From Gammaproteobacteria bacterium (GTDB taxonomy: Bacteria; Pseudomonadota; Gammaproteobacteria; JACKNK01): 64,000 nucleotides of DNA. Position 1 is the first letter of the stretch. The number at the start of each line of letters is the position of its first letter. Positions 51,355 to 59,598 of the stretch are shown here, in pieces. The translations under genes were made by a program, and so were the position numbers. The notes beneath the pieces were generated by a model that searched no databases, was not told the DNA's origin, and saw only the letters and a program-made list of their open reading frames with translations. Location of the stretch: positions 248,001 through 312,000 of the forward strand of contig JACKNK010000003.1 in NCBI GenBank assembly GCA_024234955.1. Reading direction: 5' to 3'.

Positions 51355-52044
51355 TCAGCCAACCTTGGCCAGCTGAGCGCGCATTTCCGCAACGATGGTG
51401 TCGTAGCGATGCGCATCGTTGGCGCCCGGCTTGCCGAAGATGCCCGAACCGGACACAAAGGTATCCGCACCCGCAGCGGCGATTTCCGCGATGTTGTCCG
51501 CCTTGACACCGCCATCGATCTCAAGACGGATGTCCAGACCGGAATCGTCGATGATCTTGCGCGCCTGACGCAGCTTATCGAGCGCCGACGGAATGAAGCT
51601 CTGACCGCCAAACCCCGGGTTGACCGACATCAGCAGGATCATGTCGATCTTGTCGAGCACGTAATCCAGGTGCGACAACGGGGTCGCCGGGTTGAACACC
51701 AGGCCGGCCTTGCAGCCCTCGGCCTTGATCAACTGCAGGGTGCGATCGATATGGCTGGACGCTTCCGGGTGGAAAGTGATGTACGTCGCGCCTGCCGCCG
51801 CGAAATCGCCCACGATGCGATCGACCGGGCTGACCATCAGATGCACGTCGATCGGCGCGGTCACGCCATGCTTGCGCAGCGCCTCGCACACCAGCGGGCC
51901 AATCGTCAGGTTCGGCACGTAATGGTTATCCATGACATCGAAGTGAACGATGTCGGTGCCGGACGCGAGGACGTTATCGACCTCCTCACCCAGCTTGGCG
52001 AAATTCGCGGAAAGGATGGACGGGGCGATCTGATAATCAGCCAT
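51355..52044 (-). CDS. rpe: Ribulose-phosphate 3-epimerase
   Basis: Interconverts ribulose 5-phosphate and xylulose 5-phosphate in the pentose phosphate (and Calvin) pathway. The 229-residue TIM-barrel protein has IAPSILSANFAKLGEEVDNV, HFDVMDNHYVPNLTIGPLVC, MLMSVNPGFGGQSF-type residues (ILLMSVNPGFGGQSFIPSA) and EIDGGVKADNI. It is the first gene of a probable rpe-gph-trpEGDC run. Confidence 0.98.
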   Translation of the reverse strand: MADYQIAPSILSANFAKLGEEVDNVLASGTDIVHFDVMDNHYVPNLTIGPLVCEALRKHGVTAPIDVHLMVSPVDRIVGDFAAAGATYITFHPEASSHIDRTLQLIKAEGCKAGLVFNPATPLSHLDYVLDKIDMILLMSVNPGFGGQSFIPSALDKLRQARKIIDDSGLDIRLEIDGGVKADNIAEIAAAGADTFVSGSGIFGKPGANDAHRYDTIVAEMRAQLAKVG

Positions 52045-52156
52045 GGGAAACCTCGAAGTGGATGAACTGGAAAGCGAAAGCGCGGCACTTTAAAGGAAGG
52101 CCCGGAATATTTCACCACAAGCCCCTCAAGCGGCGGGGTAAGGCAGCGACCGATGC

Positions 52157-52747
52157 CTAGCCCTCGCCCATCAACTCCCGGATGCGCTCCACATATCCGC
52201 GCGTTTCACTCGGCGCATGCGGTGCAGTCTTGCGCCACTGTTCACCGGGCTCCTCAACCCGTCCGGCGCGCTTCCAGGCGTTGAGAATATTCCCCAGACC
52301 CGCGTTATAGCTGCCGAAGGTGAAGGCCAGACGGTCATCGGTCACTGCCACCTTGTCGGACCACTTCTTGTACAGCATGCGGTCGTAATAAATTCCCGCC
52401 GCGATATTCCAGCGCGGCTCCTCGACATGCGTGAAGTGCGGATTCGCGGCCTTAATCTCCTCGAACGTCGCCGGCATGATCTGCATCACACCCTGCGCGC
52501 CCACGTGGCTCGACGCCTTCGGCTTCAACGCCGACTCCGCGATGCCCTGAGCCTTGAACCAGCGCCAATCGAAATTCGGGCCGAAATAGCGCTTGGTGTA
52601 TTTGCGGAAATAATCGTCGTACTCGCTGGTCCAACGATCCGAATCGACCGTATAGACCTGCTTGGTCGCCGCCAGCACCACCGGCGGGACCAGCATCATG
52701 GCGATCAGCCACAGCGCCGGCGAATCCCAGGTAATCCGCGCCTTCAC
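52157..52747 (-). CDS. Lytic transglycosylase (SLT domain)
   Basis: The 196-residue protein has a signal peptide or membrane anchor (LWLIAMMLVPPVVLA) and a transglycosylase SLT domain with the catalytic Glu in WFKAQGIAESALKPKASS, then GAQGVMQIMPATFEEI and FGSYNAGLGNILNAW. It cleaves peptidoglycan in the periplasm. It starts three bases after the DUF350-like gene, so they are co-expressed. Confidence 0.92.
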   Translation of the reverse strand: MKARITWDSPALWLIAMMLVPPVVLAATKQVYTVDSDRWTSEYDDYFRKYTKRYFGPNFDWRWFKAQGIAESALKPKASSHVGAQGVMQIMPATFEEIKAANPHFTHVEEPRWNIAAGIYYDRMLYKKWSDKVAVTDDRLAFTFGSYNAGLGNILNAWKRAGRVEEPGEQWRKTAPHAPSETRGYVERIRELMGEG

Positions 52748-52750
52748 GAC

Positions 52751-52981
52751 TCAGCTCAGGCCCAGGCCGACAACCAGCCCCATGGCGATCCCGACGCCGA
52801 TCAGGATACCCATGATCATCTGCCCGACTGCGACATTCCCCCGCTTGAGCTCGTCCGCGATACTGAAATTGACGAGATGATTGAACAGCTTGCAGCCCAT
52901 CCACATGAAAAACAGCGTCAAGGCACCGCCCATGGCGGCATAGATGAAATTCAAGAACATCGGATCGATGGTGTCGGACAT
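52751..52981 (-). CDS. Small DUF350-like membrane protein
   Basis: The 76-residue protein has two hydrophobic segments (MFLNFIYAAMGGALTLFFMW and MIMGILIGVGIAMGLVVGLG) separated by NHLVNFSIADELKRGNVAVG, which resembles half of a DUF350 protein (normally four segments). It may dimerise. It is coupled to the lytic transglycosylase gene. Confidence 0.7.
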   Translation of the reverse strand: MSDTIDPMFLNFIYAAMGGALTLFFMWMGCKLFNHLVNFSIADELKRGNVAVGQMIMGILIGVGIAMGLVVGLGLS

Positions 52982-53354
52982 CCGTCGCCTCCCGGTTGGT
53001 TAGAGTTTTGGCCAGCTTGATCGGTCACCGGCTCGACGCCTGATCTTAGCAGGGCAAAGCGGATTGCGATTCTCAATGGGAAAATGACCGGCAATATCTC
53101 AGTTCGCCCAATAGACCTCCATCCAAGCGAGCCTCGCTTGCCATCCCCTTATGTTTGGCGGAGAAGGTGGAATTGTTCCGGGCTTCCTGCCCCTCACCCC
53201 TTCAGGGCCGCCGCTTCGCGACGTCCAGATTTGTTCCCGACACCATGTTGTTGACGGCGGTGGTGTCGAACCCTCGGTGCTGCGCACGGGTCCTTCATCA
53301 AATCCATCCTGCCCACCAAACAAAACGGGGCCCCTGTCGGGACCCCGTTGTGTT
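52982..53354. other. Gene-free stretch with a duplicated tRNA-Ser 3' end
   Basis: No credible gene is seen in these 373 bases. A 19-base string, TGTTTGGCGGAGAAGGTGG, occurs at 53152-53170 and again at 53351-53369, where it is the 3' end of tRNA-Ser plus flank. The material between contains a tRNA-like TCGAACC at about 53258. A small palindrome (AAGCGAGCCTCGCTT) lies near 53125-53139. This looks like the scar of an integration or recombination at the tRNA, or a decayed second tRNA. Confidence 0.6.
53321..53350 (-). terminator. Terminator of tRNA-Ser
   Basis: On the minus strand ACGGGGTCCC and GGGGCCCCGT pair around GACA and are followed by TTTTG, a few bases after the tRNA 3' end. Confidence 0.85.
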
Positions 53355-53442
53355 TGGCGGAGAAGGTGGGATTCGAACCCACGGAAGGTTGCCCTTCAAC
53401 GGTTTTCAAGACCGCCGCTTTCGACCACTCAGCCACCTCTCC
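53355..53442 (-). tRNA. tRNA-Ser (TGA anticodon)
   Basis: The minus strand gives an 88-base class II tRNA with acceptor GGAGAGG/CCTTCTCC, anticodon loop TCTTGAAAA (anticodon TGA), a long variable arm and T-arm GGTTCGAATC, with an encoded CCA. It reads UCA codons and wobble relatives. Confidence 0.95.
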
Positions 53443-53471
53443 GATGAAGGGCGCGATGATCCCACAGGGTG

Positions 53472-54170
53472 TCATTCCGCGTCACGCCCCCGGTTGCTTT
53501 CGGGATGCGGACATATCTCGTTCACGGGACAACCATCGCAACGCGGTTTGCTGCGACAGAAGTCCTTGCCGAGGTAGACGATCTGGGCGTGATATTCGTT
53601 GAACAGGGCGACATCGGGGCCGAGCGTGTGTTCCATGCCGAGGCGTAGCGCGTCGTAGGACTCGTCGCCTTCGATCCATCCAAAGCGGCTGAACAGGCGA
53701 CGGGTGTAGGCGTCGATGACGAATACCGGGCGGTCGAAGGCGTAGAGGACAATATCGTCGGCGGTCTCCGGACCGACGCCGTTGACGCTGAGCAGACCGT
53801 TCCGAAGATCGTGGGTTTCCCAATCGGTCAGCGCGGTCTCCCCGCCCTGAGCGTGGACCCAGTCGATGAGATTGCGCAGGCGACGTTGCTTGACGTTGAA
53901 GTAGCCCGCCGGACGGATCAGCTCGGCGAGGGTCTCGGGCTCCGTAGCACGCATCGCATCGGCATTCAGGCATTCGGCGTTGCGCAGGTTGGCGATGGCG
54001 CGTTCGACGTTGGTCCAGGCGGTGTTCTGGGTGAGCACGGCGCCGACCATGATTTCGAAACGGGTGTCGCCCGGCCACCAGTCGAGCGGCCCGAAATGCG
54101 CCAGCATGCGGGTATAGAGTTCCCGCAGCCCTGCTTCAGGCAGACGGACGAACGGGGATTCAGGGGACAT
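53472..54170 (-). CDS. Endonuclease III-like HhH-GPD DNA glycosylase with Fe-S cluster
   Basis: The 232-residue protein has the helix-hairpin-helix LLSVNGVGPETADDIVLYAF with catalytic Asp in FVIDAYTRRLF, and the C-terminal 4Fe-4S motif CRSKPRCDGCPVNEIC (Cys-x6-Cys-x2-Cys-x5-Cys). The expected catalytic Lys of endonuclease III is not obvious in the HhH region (GVGPETAD rather than GVGRKTA), so it may be a monofunctional glycosylase of the Thermotoga-type group. The ATG at 54170 overlaps the hydrolase gene by 11 bases. Confidence 0.85.
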   Translation of the reverse strand: MSPESPFVRLPEAGLRELYTRMLAHFGPLDWWPGDTRFEIMVGAVLTQNTAWTNVERAIANLRNAECLNADAMRATEPETLAELIRPAGYFNVKQRRLRNLIDWVHAQGGETALTDWETHDLRNGLLSVNGVGPETADDIVLYAFDRPVFVIDAYTRRLFSRFGWIEGDESYDALRLGMEHTLGPDVALFNEYHAQIVYLGKDFCRSKPRCDGCPVNEICPHPESNRGRDAE

Positions 54171-55131
54171 CCGAAAGCCTCGGGACGTCGCTCGGGGCCG
54201 CGATGGATGCCGCGCTCCCCGAGGTGGTCTCATCCGTATCGACCGGATCGATTTCCACCCGGGAAAACACCCCGCGCAGGAATCCACCGACCTGTTCCTG
54301 CCACGCCAGTGGCGCAAAGCGGTAGGCATCGACATGGCCTGCGCCGACGAGGCGCCAAAGCGCCTTTTCTCCAGGCTTTACGTCATACAGTGCCTGCGTT
54401 TCCGACCACGGAACCAAGCTGTCGCGGTCGCCCCCGATGATCAGCGCGGGGGTCCGAATGGTCGCCAAATGTCCGATCGGCACTGCCTGATGCCGGTTGA
54501 CCTCCATGCCGAAGGCAAGCGGACCGGCAATCAGCGGCGCCAGATGGCCGGACCACTCGCCAAAGCGCTCGACCAGACGGTGCTCGACGACGGTCAGGAA
54601 ATCGCTATACATCGATTCCAGCACCAAGGCATCGACATCCGGGTGCGCGTATACCGCTGCCGCTGCGCCTTTGGAGCGTCCGACGATCGCCAGCGGAACC
54701 TCCCCAACCCGCTTGTGGAGCTCCGCCAACGAGGCTTCCACGTCCTTCACTTCATATAAGCCCATGCCACGGAGCACCGGCTCGCTGCCCCCCTCGCCAC
54801 GAAAATCCGGAAGCAGGGTCGCGTACCCCTGAGTCACCAGAAAGCGCGCTCGATCGAGCATCGATCCGCGATTGCAGCCGCGACAATGCAGCAGCAGAAC
54901 GGCGCCGCTGATCGCCCCCTGGGGCGGGGTCAGATACCAGGCCCTGAGCGCAACGTTGTCGGCGGTTTGCAGATTGAGCGCCTCGCCGTTGAGGTCGCCG
55001 GGCAAGGCGCTGACAACGGTCGGATTCGGTCGAAACACCCATTGCGCGGCTAACCATCCGAATATTGCCGGGACAAACGAAAGCCCGAGGGCAATCAGCA
55101 GCAGCCGCTTGACGCGCGGATCGAGGTTCAA
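54160..55131 (-). CDS. Alpha/beta hydrolase with N-terminal membrane segment
   Basis: A protein of about 323 residues with one N-terminal membrane segment (LLLIALGLSFVPAIFGWLAA) and an alpha/beta-hydrolase fold: HCRGCNRGSMLDRARFLV, nucleophile elbow VGRSKGAAAAVYAH (Ser), Asp in GGDRDSLVPW and His in GAGHVDAYRF. A peptidase S9 or esterase-like activity is possible. The start is uncertain: TTG 55131 (MNLDPRVKRLLL) is used; longer forms run into the ROK gene. Its end overlaps the glycosylase start. Confidence 0.78.
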   Translation of the reverse strand: MNLDPRVKRLLLIALGLSFVPAIFGWLAAQWVFRPNPTVVSALPGDLNGEALNLQTADNVALRAWYLTPPQGAISGAVLLLHCRGCNRGSMLDRARFLVTQGYATLLPDFRGEGGSEPVLRGMGLYEVKDVEASLAELHKRVGEVPLAIVGRSKGAAAAVYAHPDVDALVLESMYSDFLTVVEHRLVERFGEWSGHLAPLIAGPLAFGMEVNRHQAVPIGHLATIRTPALIIGGDRDSLVPWSETQALYDVKPGEKALWRLVGAGHVDAYRFAPLAWQEQVGGFLRGVFSRVEIDPVDTDETTSGSAASIAAPSDVPRLSDVP

Positions 55132-55135
55132 TGCA

Positions 55136-56041
55136 TCAACCGTCGTTCTTTGGCCACAACCAGGCCGCGCCACGCACGCCGCTGGCATCGCCATGCAATG
55201 GGTGCATCAAGCGGGTATCAACGCGGTCGGAGAACACATACTTGTCCCACAACTCCGGGACGCGGCGATACAGGAAATCGGTATTCGACATCCCGCCGCC
55301 AAGTACGATCACTTCCGGATCGATGACGTTGATCACCGTCGCCAGGCCTCGGGCAAGCCGATCTGCGTAGCGTTCCAGACTGCGCAACACGCCGGTGTCG
55401 CCTTGTTCGGCACGGTGCACCAGCATGCGGGCGTCGGAGAGCTCCCCAGTGTGACTCTGATGATCGGACGCAAAGCCCGGCCCCGACAGCCAGGTCTCGA
55501 TGCACCCGTGCTTGCCGCAATAACACGCCGGCCCCGGCAATTCCTCCGCCTGCGGCCACGGCAGCGGGTTATGGCCCCATTCTCCGGCGATCGCATTCGG
55601 CCCCTGCAACAACTGCCCGTTGACCACCACGCCACCGCCAACCCCGGTGCCGAGAATCACCCCGAACATCGTTGCGGCACCCGCTGCCGCGCCGTCGGTT
55701 GCCTCGGAGAGCGCGAAGCAATCGGCATCGTTGGCGAGTCGGACCGGACGATCCAGGCGGGAGGACACGTCCTCCCGAAGGGGCTTGCCGATCAACCAGA
55801 TCGAGTTGGAGTTCTTGATCTGCCCGCTCGCCGGCGAGACTGCGCCGGGCGTTCCGATCCCCACCGTGCCGTGTTCGCCGAGTCGATCCTCGACCTCGTG
55901 AACCAGACCGACCACTGTCTCCAGGGTCTTTTCATAATCGTCACGCGGGCTGTTCACGCGGCGGCGGAAGCGTTCGCTGCCATCGTCGCCCAGCGCGATC
56001 AGCTCGGTCTTGGTGCCGCCCAGGTCGATTCCGATACGCAT
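55136..56041 (-). CDS. ROK-family sugar kinase (fructokinase/Mak-like)
   Basis: The 301-residue kinase has the ROK N-terminus MRIGIDLGGTKTELIAL, sugar-binding GTGVGGGVVVNG and NAIAGEWGHNPLP, and a zinc site CYCGKHGCIETWLSG. It probably phosphorylates fructose or mannose to the 6-phosphate. It overlaps the thioredoxin-like gene by one base and is followed by the hydrolase gene. Confidence 0.9.
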   Translation of the reverse strand: MRIGIDLGGTKTELIALGDDGSERFRRRVNSPRDDYEKTLETVVGLVHEVEDRLGEHGTVGIGTPGAVSPASGQIKNSNSIWLIGKPLREDVSSRLDRPVRLANDADCFALSEATDGAAAGAATMFGVILGTGVGGGVVVNGQLLQGPNAIAGEWGHNPLPWPQAEELPGPACYCGKHGCIETWLSGPGFASDHQSHTGELSDARMLVHRAEQGDTGVLRSLERYADRLARGLATVINVIDPEVIVLGGGMSNTDFLYRRVPELWDKYVFSDRVDTRLMHPLHGDASGVRGAAWLWPKNDG

Positions 56042-56376
56042 CAGTACAACATCCCGTAAGGCCGCTCGATCTCGCGACTCAACTCGCCGATCCCGAAGGT
56101 CCGTACCTTGCGGACGAACTCGCGACCGTCAAAGAACACCAGCACGGTCGGGATGGTGAACACCCGGTGCTGCCCGGCGATCTCGCGCTGTGCATCGCAA
56201 TCGACATAGGCCATCGGCAACTGCGGGTAGGTTTCCTCGATCATGGCCTCGATCTTGGGCCGCAGGACCTTGCAGACGTTGCATTCCGGGCCGCTGAAAT
56301 AAAGCAGCGCGCCGGGGTTGTCGTTGAGCAGGGCTTCAAGCTGGTCTTCAGAAACGATGTCGATCATTCCAGGCAT
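56041..56376 (-). CDS. Thioredoxin-like protein
   Basis: The 111-residue protein has a thioredoxin fold with active site ECNVCKVLRPKIE (CNVC rather than CGPC) and the conserved cis-proline region VFTIPTVLVFFDG. A CNVC centre suggests a dedicated oxidoreductase or redox chaperone rather than general thioredoxin. It lies 25 bases after the AmpE gene and overlaps the ROK gene by one base. Confidence 0.85.
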   Translation of the reverse strand: MPGMIDIVSEDQLEALLNDNPGALLYFSGPECNVCKVLRPKIEAMIEETYPQLPMAYVDCDAQREIAGQHRVFTIPTVLVFFDGREFVRKVRTFGIGELSREIERPYGMLY

Positions 56377-56401
56377 CGAAAATCTCCGGTCGGGCGCGAC
56401 T

Positions 56402-57316
56402 TCAGGCCGCGATGCGGGCCACCATGAACAGCGCGAGCAGCGCCACCACCAGCATCTGAACCCGATCGAGCAGGCTCATCGCGAAATGCAGACTGTCGTC
56501 GTGTGGCGGCATCACGATCACCGCGTTCTCGGCGTCCTGGACCTCGGACTCGGCAGCGGGATCCTCTTGCGGTTCGATCCCCAGCGCCGCACACCCGGTA
56601 CACAGACACAGACCGGCAGCATCGTCGTCCGGAATCGCGCACTTGTAAGGGGCGACCGACCAGGCGGAAAGTACCTCGTCGAAACGCCCGACCAGGGCAT
56701 AGGCCCCGGCAAGGATACGAGCCGGCAACCACGCCAACCAGGCATGCACGGTGCGCGCACCGGCGCGAAAACCGGTCGCCTCGGCATCGTCCCGCCAGAT
56801 CGAAATGGTGCGATAGACCACGGCACCGACCGGGCCGACCAACAGGAACCAGAACAGCGGTGCAATCAGACGATCGTTGGCGCGCATGACTGCCGACCGG
56901 GCCACGAATCGCGACCACAATTCCGAACGCGGCGGCGGTTCCGCAGCGATGATTTCCCGCACTCGGCGACTCGCGGATGGCTCATCGCCGGCCGCCAAGG
57001 CTTCGTCTATCGCCATCATCGTGGCAGCCTGATTGACCGGACCCAGGCTGTACATCAACACCACGCCCGCAAAGGCGAGATCGAACAGGCCGAACAACCA
57101 GCCGTCAATGGTGTCCGCGATCATCGACACCAGGAGCGCCGGCAGCAACACCAGTGCGAGCACCCCGCCGACACCGTCGAACACGCCTCCCCGGGCGATC
57201 AGGCGACGCTTGAACCAGTCCGCATTGGCGATCAGCCGTTCCGGCTGCCGCCATTCGGGATCCAGGGGAAGAAAACGTTCCGCTGCCAAAGCCAGGATCG
57301 CGGCAAAGATGTGCAT
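56402..57316 (-). CDS. AmpE/CobD-family membrane protein
   Basis: The 304-residue protein has several membrane segments (VLALVLLPALLVSMIAD, LIAPLFWFLLVGPVGAVVYR, and a final LVVALLALFMVARIA) and the AmpE-type pattern with LAWLPARILAGAYALVGRFD. AmpE is an inner-membrane protein near AmpD in some gammaproteobacteria; no ampD is adjacent here. A CobD role is less likely because no cobalamin genes are nearby. Confidence 0.75.
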   Translation of the reverse strand: MHIFAAILALAAERFLPLDPEWRQPERLIANADWFKRRLIARGGVFDGVGGVLALVLLPALLVSMIADTIDGWLFGLFDLAFAGVVLMYSLGPVNQAATMMAIDEALAAGDEPSASRRVREIIAAEPPPRSELWSRFVARSAVMRANDRLIAPLFWFLLVGPVGAVVYRTISIWRDDAEATGFRAGARTVHAWLAWLPARILAGAYALVGRFDEVLSAWSVAPYKCAIPDDDAAGLCLCTGCAALGIEPQEDPAAESEVQDAENAVIVMPPHDDSLHFAMSLLDRVQMLVVALLALFMVARIAA

Positions 57317-57410
57317 TCAGTGAGCCACTCTGAGGATTTGAATGGCGGCGATTGTAGCGCGTGGAGATGGCGATTCGATGCACAAACCATCACCCGCCAT
57401 ACCCGAAAAC

Positions 57411-57441
57411 GAAAGACCCCCGCACAAGGCGGGGGTCTTTC
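57411..57441 (-). terminator. Rho-independent terminator of the Bax-inhibitor-1 gene
   Basis: GAAAGACCCCCGC and GCGGGGGTCTTTC form a 13-base-pair stem with a short loop. On the minus strand it follows the Bax-inhibitor-1 gene stop by about 24 bases and ends in TTTC GTTTTC. Confidence 0.88.
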
Positions 57442-57464
57442 AACGCTTCGATCAACGCAGACGA

Positions 57465-58136
57465 TCAGTCTTCGCCGCCGAATACGCCCAGCAACTGCAG
57501 CAGGCTCAGGAACAGGTTGTAGATGCTCACATACAGGCTGACGGTAGCCATGATGTAGTTGGTTTCGTAGCCGTGAACGAGATTGCTGGTCTCGAACAGG
57601 ATCAGCCCCGACATCAACAGGACGAACATCGCCGACACCGCGATCTGCAAGCCGGGCACATCGAAGAACAACCCGCCGATGCTGGCCAGGAACGCGACCA
57701 TCATGCCGACCATCAGGAAGCCGCCCATGAAGCTGAAGTCCTTGCGGGAGGACAGCGCATAACCCGAAAGCCCCAGGAAGATGACGCCGGTGCCGCCCAG
57801 CGCGGTCATGACCAACTGGTGCCCGTTGCTGAACATGGTCAGGTAGGCACTCAGAATCGGACCGAGGGTCAGCCCCATGAAGCCGGTCAGGGCAAACACG
57901 CTGGCCAGGCCCCACACGCTGTTACGCAGTTTGGCGGTCAGGAAGAACAGGCCGAAATAACCGACCAGGGTCAACAGGAAGCCGGGATGCGGCCAGTTGA
58001 AGCTCATCGACATGAACGCCGTCAGGGCACTGAACAGCAGCGTCATCGACAGCAGGGTGTAGGTGTTACGAATCAGCTTATTGGTCGCAAGGACCGACTC
58101 CGGGGACCGGGTTACGGTACTGGAGAGATTAGCCAT
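57465..58136 (-). CDS. Bax inhibitor-1/YccA family membrane protein
   Basis: The 223-residue protein has seven hydrophobic segments and family patterns: VLATNKLIRNTYTLLSMTLL, FALTGFMGLTLGPILSAYL, GYALSSRKDFSFMGGFL, and a C-terminal NYIMATVSLYVSIYNLFLSL with LLQLLG. YccA-type proteins modulate FtsH or act as ion channels. It is monocistronic, with its own terminator. Confidence 0.92.
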   Translation of the reverse strand: MANLSSTVTRSPESVLATNKLIRNTYTLLSMTLLFSALTAFMSMSFNWPHPGFLLTLVGYFGLFFLTAKLRNSVWGLASVFALTGFMGLTLGPILSAYLTMFSNGHQLVMTALGGTGVIFLGLSGYALSSRKDFSFMGGFLMVGMMVAFLASIGGLFFDVPGLQIAVSAMFVLLMSGLILFETSNLVHGYETNYIMATVSLYVSIYNLFLSLLQLLGVFGGED

Positions 58137-58288
58137 TGGGTTTAGCTCCTTGGATATGAATCAGACAAACGCATCGATCGATTCTTATTGACCATTGCCG
58201 ACGCGCTTGGTTCGCCACCATAGCAACGGTTAATTTCCGGTTAAAGGCAAACACTCCGTTGCAAGCTGTGTGGTTTCCCGGCTTTGGC

Positions 58289-59533
58289 TTACCTGGGCAG
58301 AAGAATCTGATCGTCGGTGCTGTAGAGGTAATCGTTGAACACATGCTCGGCGGACAGCAGACGGTAGTCGCCGTTGGCTTCCTGCACCGTGGTGTCCTTG
58401 AGACGGTAGGTGTAATGCCCGCATGTCCAGCATTGGAACTTGCGCATATGGGTACACAGACAGGTCTTGTCGCAGACGCGGATTTTCTCCTCGTCGCGCA
58501 CCTTCTCCAGTTCGCGGTTGTAGGCATCGACGTAATCGCAGTGCCCCTTGCTGTCGAGCAGATAGCCAAAGGCCTCACAGTTCGGGCGGATGCCGGAACA
58601 GATCGCCGGGCTGCTTTTGAGCATGCGCATCGGGTAGCCGGTCGGCGAGATCATATTGACCTCGATATCGCCTTCCCCCGCCTTGTAATACTCCTGCTTG
58701 ACCCGATCCGGCAGACCGCATTCCTCCGTTACCGTGAAGCGGGTCGCGACCTGCACGCCGACACCGCCTGCCTCGATGGCGCGCACGGCGTCGGATCCGG
58801 TGAACACACCGCCCGCCGGGATCAGCGGGATGGTCAAACCCTGTTCCGCCAGCCAGTCCCGAATCTCGGCAACGATCTTGAGCAGATCGAACTCCGCCCA
58901 ATCCTGCCCGAATCCCAGATGGCCACCGGCCAACGGGCCTTCGATCACGATGTAATCCGGCAGACGATCCAGGTTCTTGGTCTTACGCAGGAACAACTGC
59001 AAGGCGCGCAGCGAGGACACGATGATGCCCAGATGCACGTCGCGGAAGCGGGGATGATCGGCGATCAGCGCCATCGTGCCCAAATGCAGGCCCGCGCTCA
59101 TGGTGATGCCATCGATACCGGCGTCCATTGCCGACTCCATGCGCACCTTCAAGGTCTCGCGGGGATTGTTCATCCCCAGCTTTTCCATCACGTTGATGTA
59201 GACCAGACCGTCGCCTTCCTTGCGCTCCATGGTCTTGGTGACGTGCATCTTCTGCGATTCGGCGAGTTCACCGAGATCGAACTGCACCAGGGACTTGTCG
59301 GCACTTTCGACGTTGGTCTTGTACTTGGCCAGCTTGCCTTTGACGTATTTGGTCTTGTAGCGCCGGTCGGTCACGGTCGGCACCATCGCATCCGAGATGT
59401 GACCGACTCCGCCCAGGCGGGCAGCGACCAGGGCCAGATCGGTATTGGAGATGTCCACCCCCATACCGCCGATCATGATGGGCACCAGCTCATGGTTTCC
59501 CAGGGTCATGCGGTAATCGTCAAGGCGTTTCAT
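58289..59533 (-). CDS. Nitronate monooxygenase family FMN protein
   Basis: The 414-residue protein follows the NMO/2-nitropropane dioxygenase plan: IMIGGMGVDISNTDLALVAA, GHISDAMVPTVTDR, AGGHLGFGQDW and IPAGGVFTGSDAVRAIEAGG for FMN binding. The C-terminus carries extra cysteines (CDKTCLCTHMRKFQCWTCGH), which may form a metal or Fe-S site. It would oxidise nitronates or act as an enoyl-type reductase relative; the substrate is unknown. Confidence 0.85.
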   Translation of the reverse strand: MKRLDDYRMTLGNHELVPIMIGGMGVDISNTDLALVAARLGGVGHISDAMVPTVTDRRYKTKYVKGKLAKYKTNVESADKSLVQFDLGELAESQKMHVTKTMERKEGDGLVYINVMEKLGMNNPRETLKVRMESAMDAGIDGITMSAGLHLGTMALIADHPRFRDVHLGIIVSSLRALQLFLRKTKNLDRLPDYIVIEGPLAGGHLGFGQDWAEFDLLKIVAEIRDWLAEQGLTIPLIPAGGVFTGSDAVRAIEAGGVGVQVATRFTVTEECGLPDRVKQEYYKAGEGDIEVNMISPTGYPMRMLKSSPAICSGIRPNCEAFGYLLDSKGHCDYVDAYNRELEKVRDEEKIRVCDKTCLCTHMRKFQCWTCGHYTYRLKDTTVQEANGDYRLLSAEHVFNDYLYSTDDQILLPR

Positions 59534-59598
59534 GCAGTCTCACTTTGGTTCGGAGTCGCACCGATTCGGGGCAAACGGCAAAGCCCCGCATTGTACAT

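Noticed and set aside
53151..53602. Short proteins across tRNA-Ser and its flank
   Set aside because: These frames are translations of the tRNA gene and its partial copy; such peptides are a common annotation artefact.
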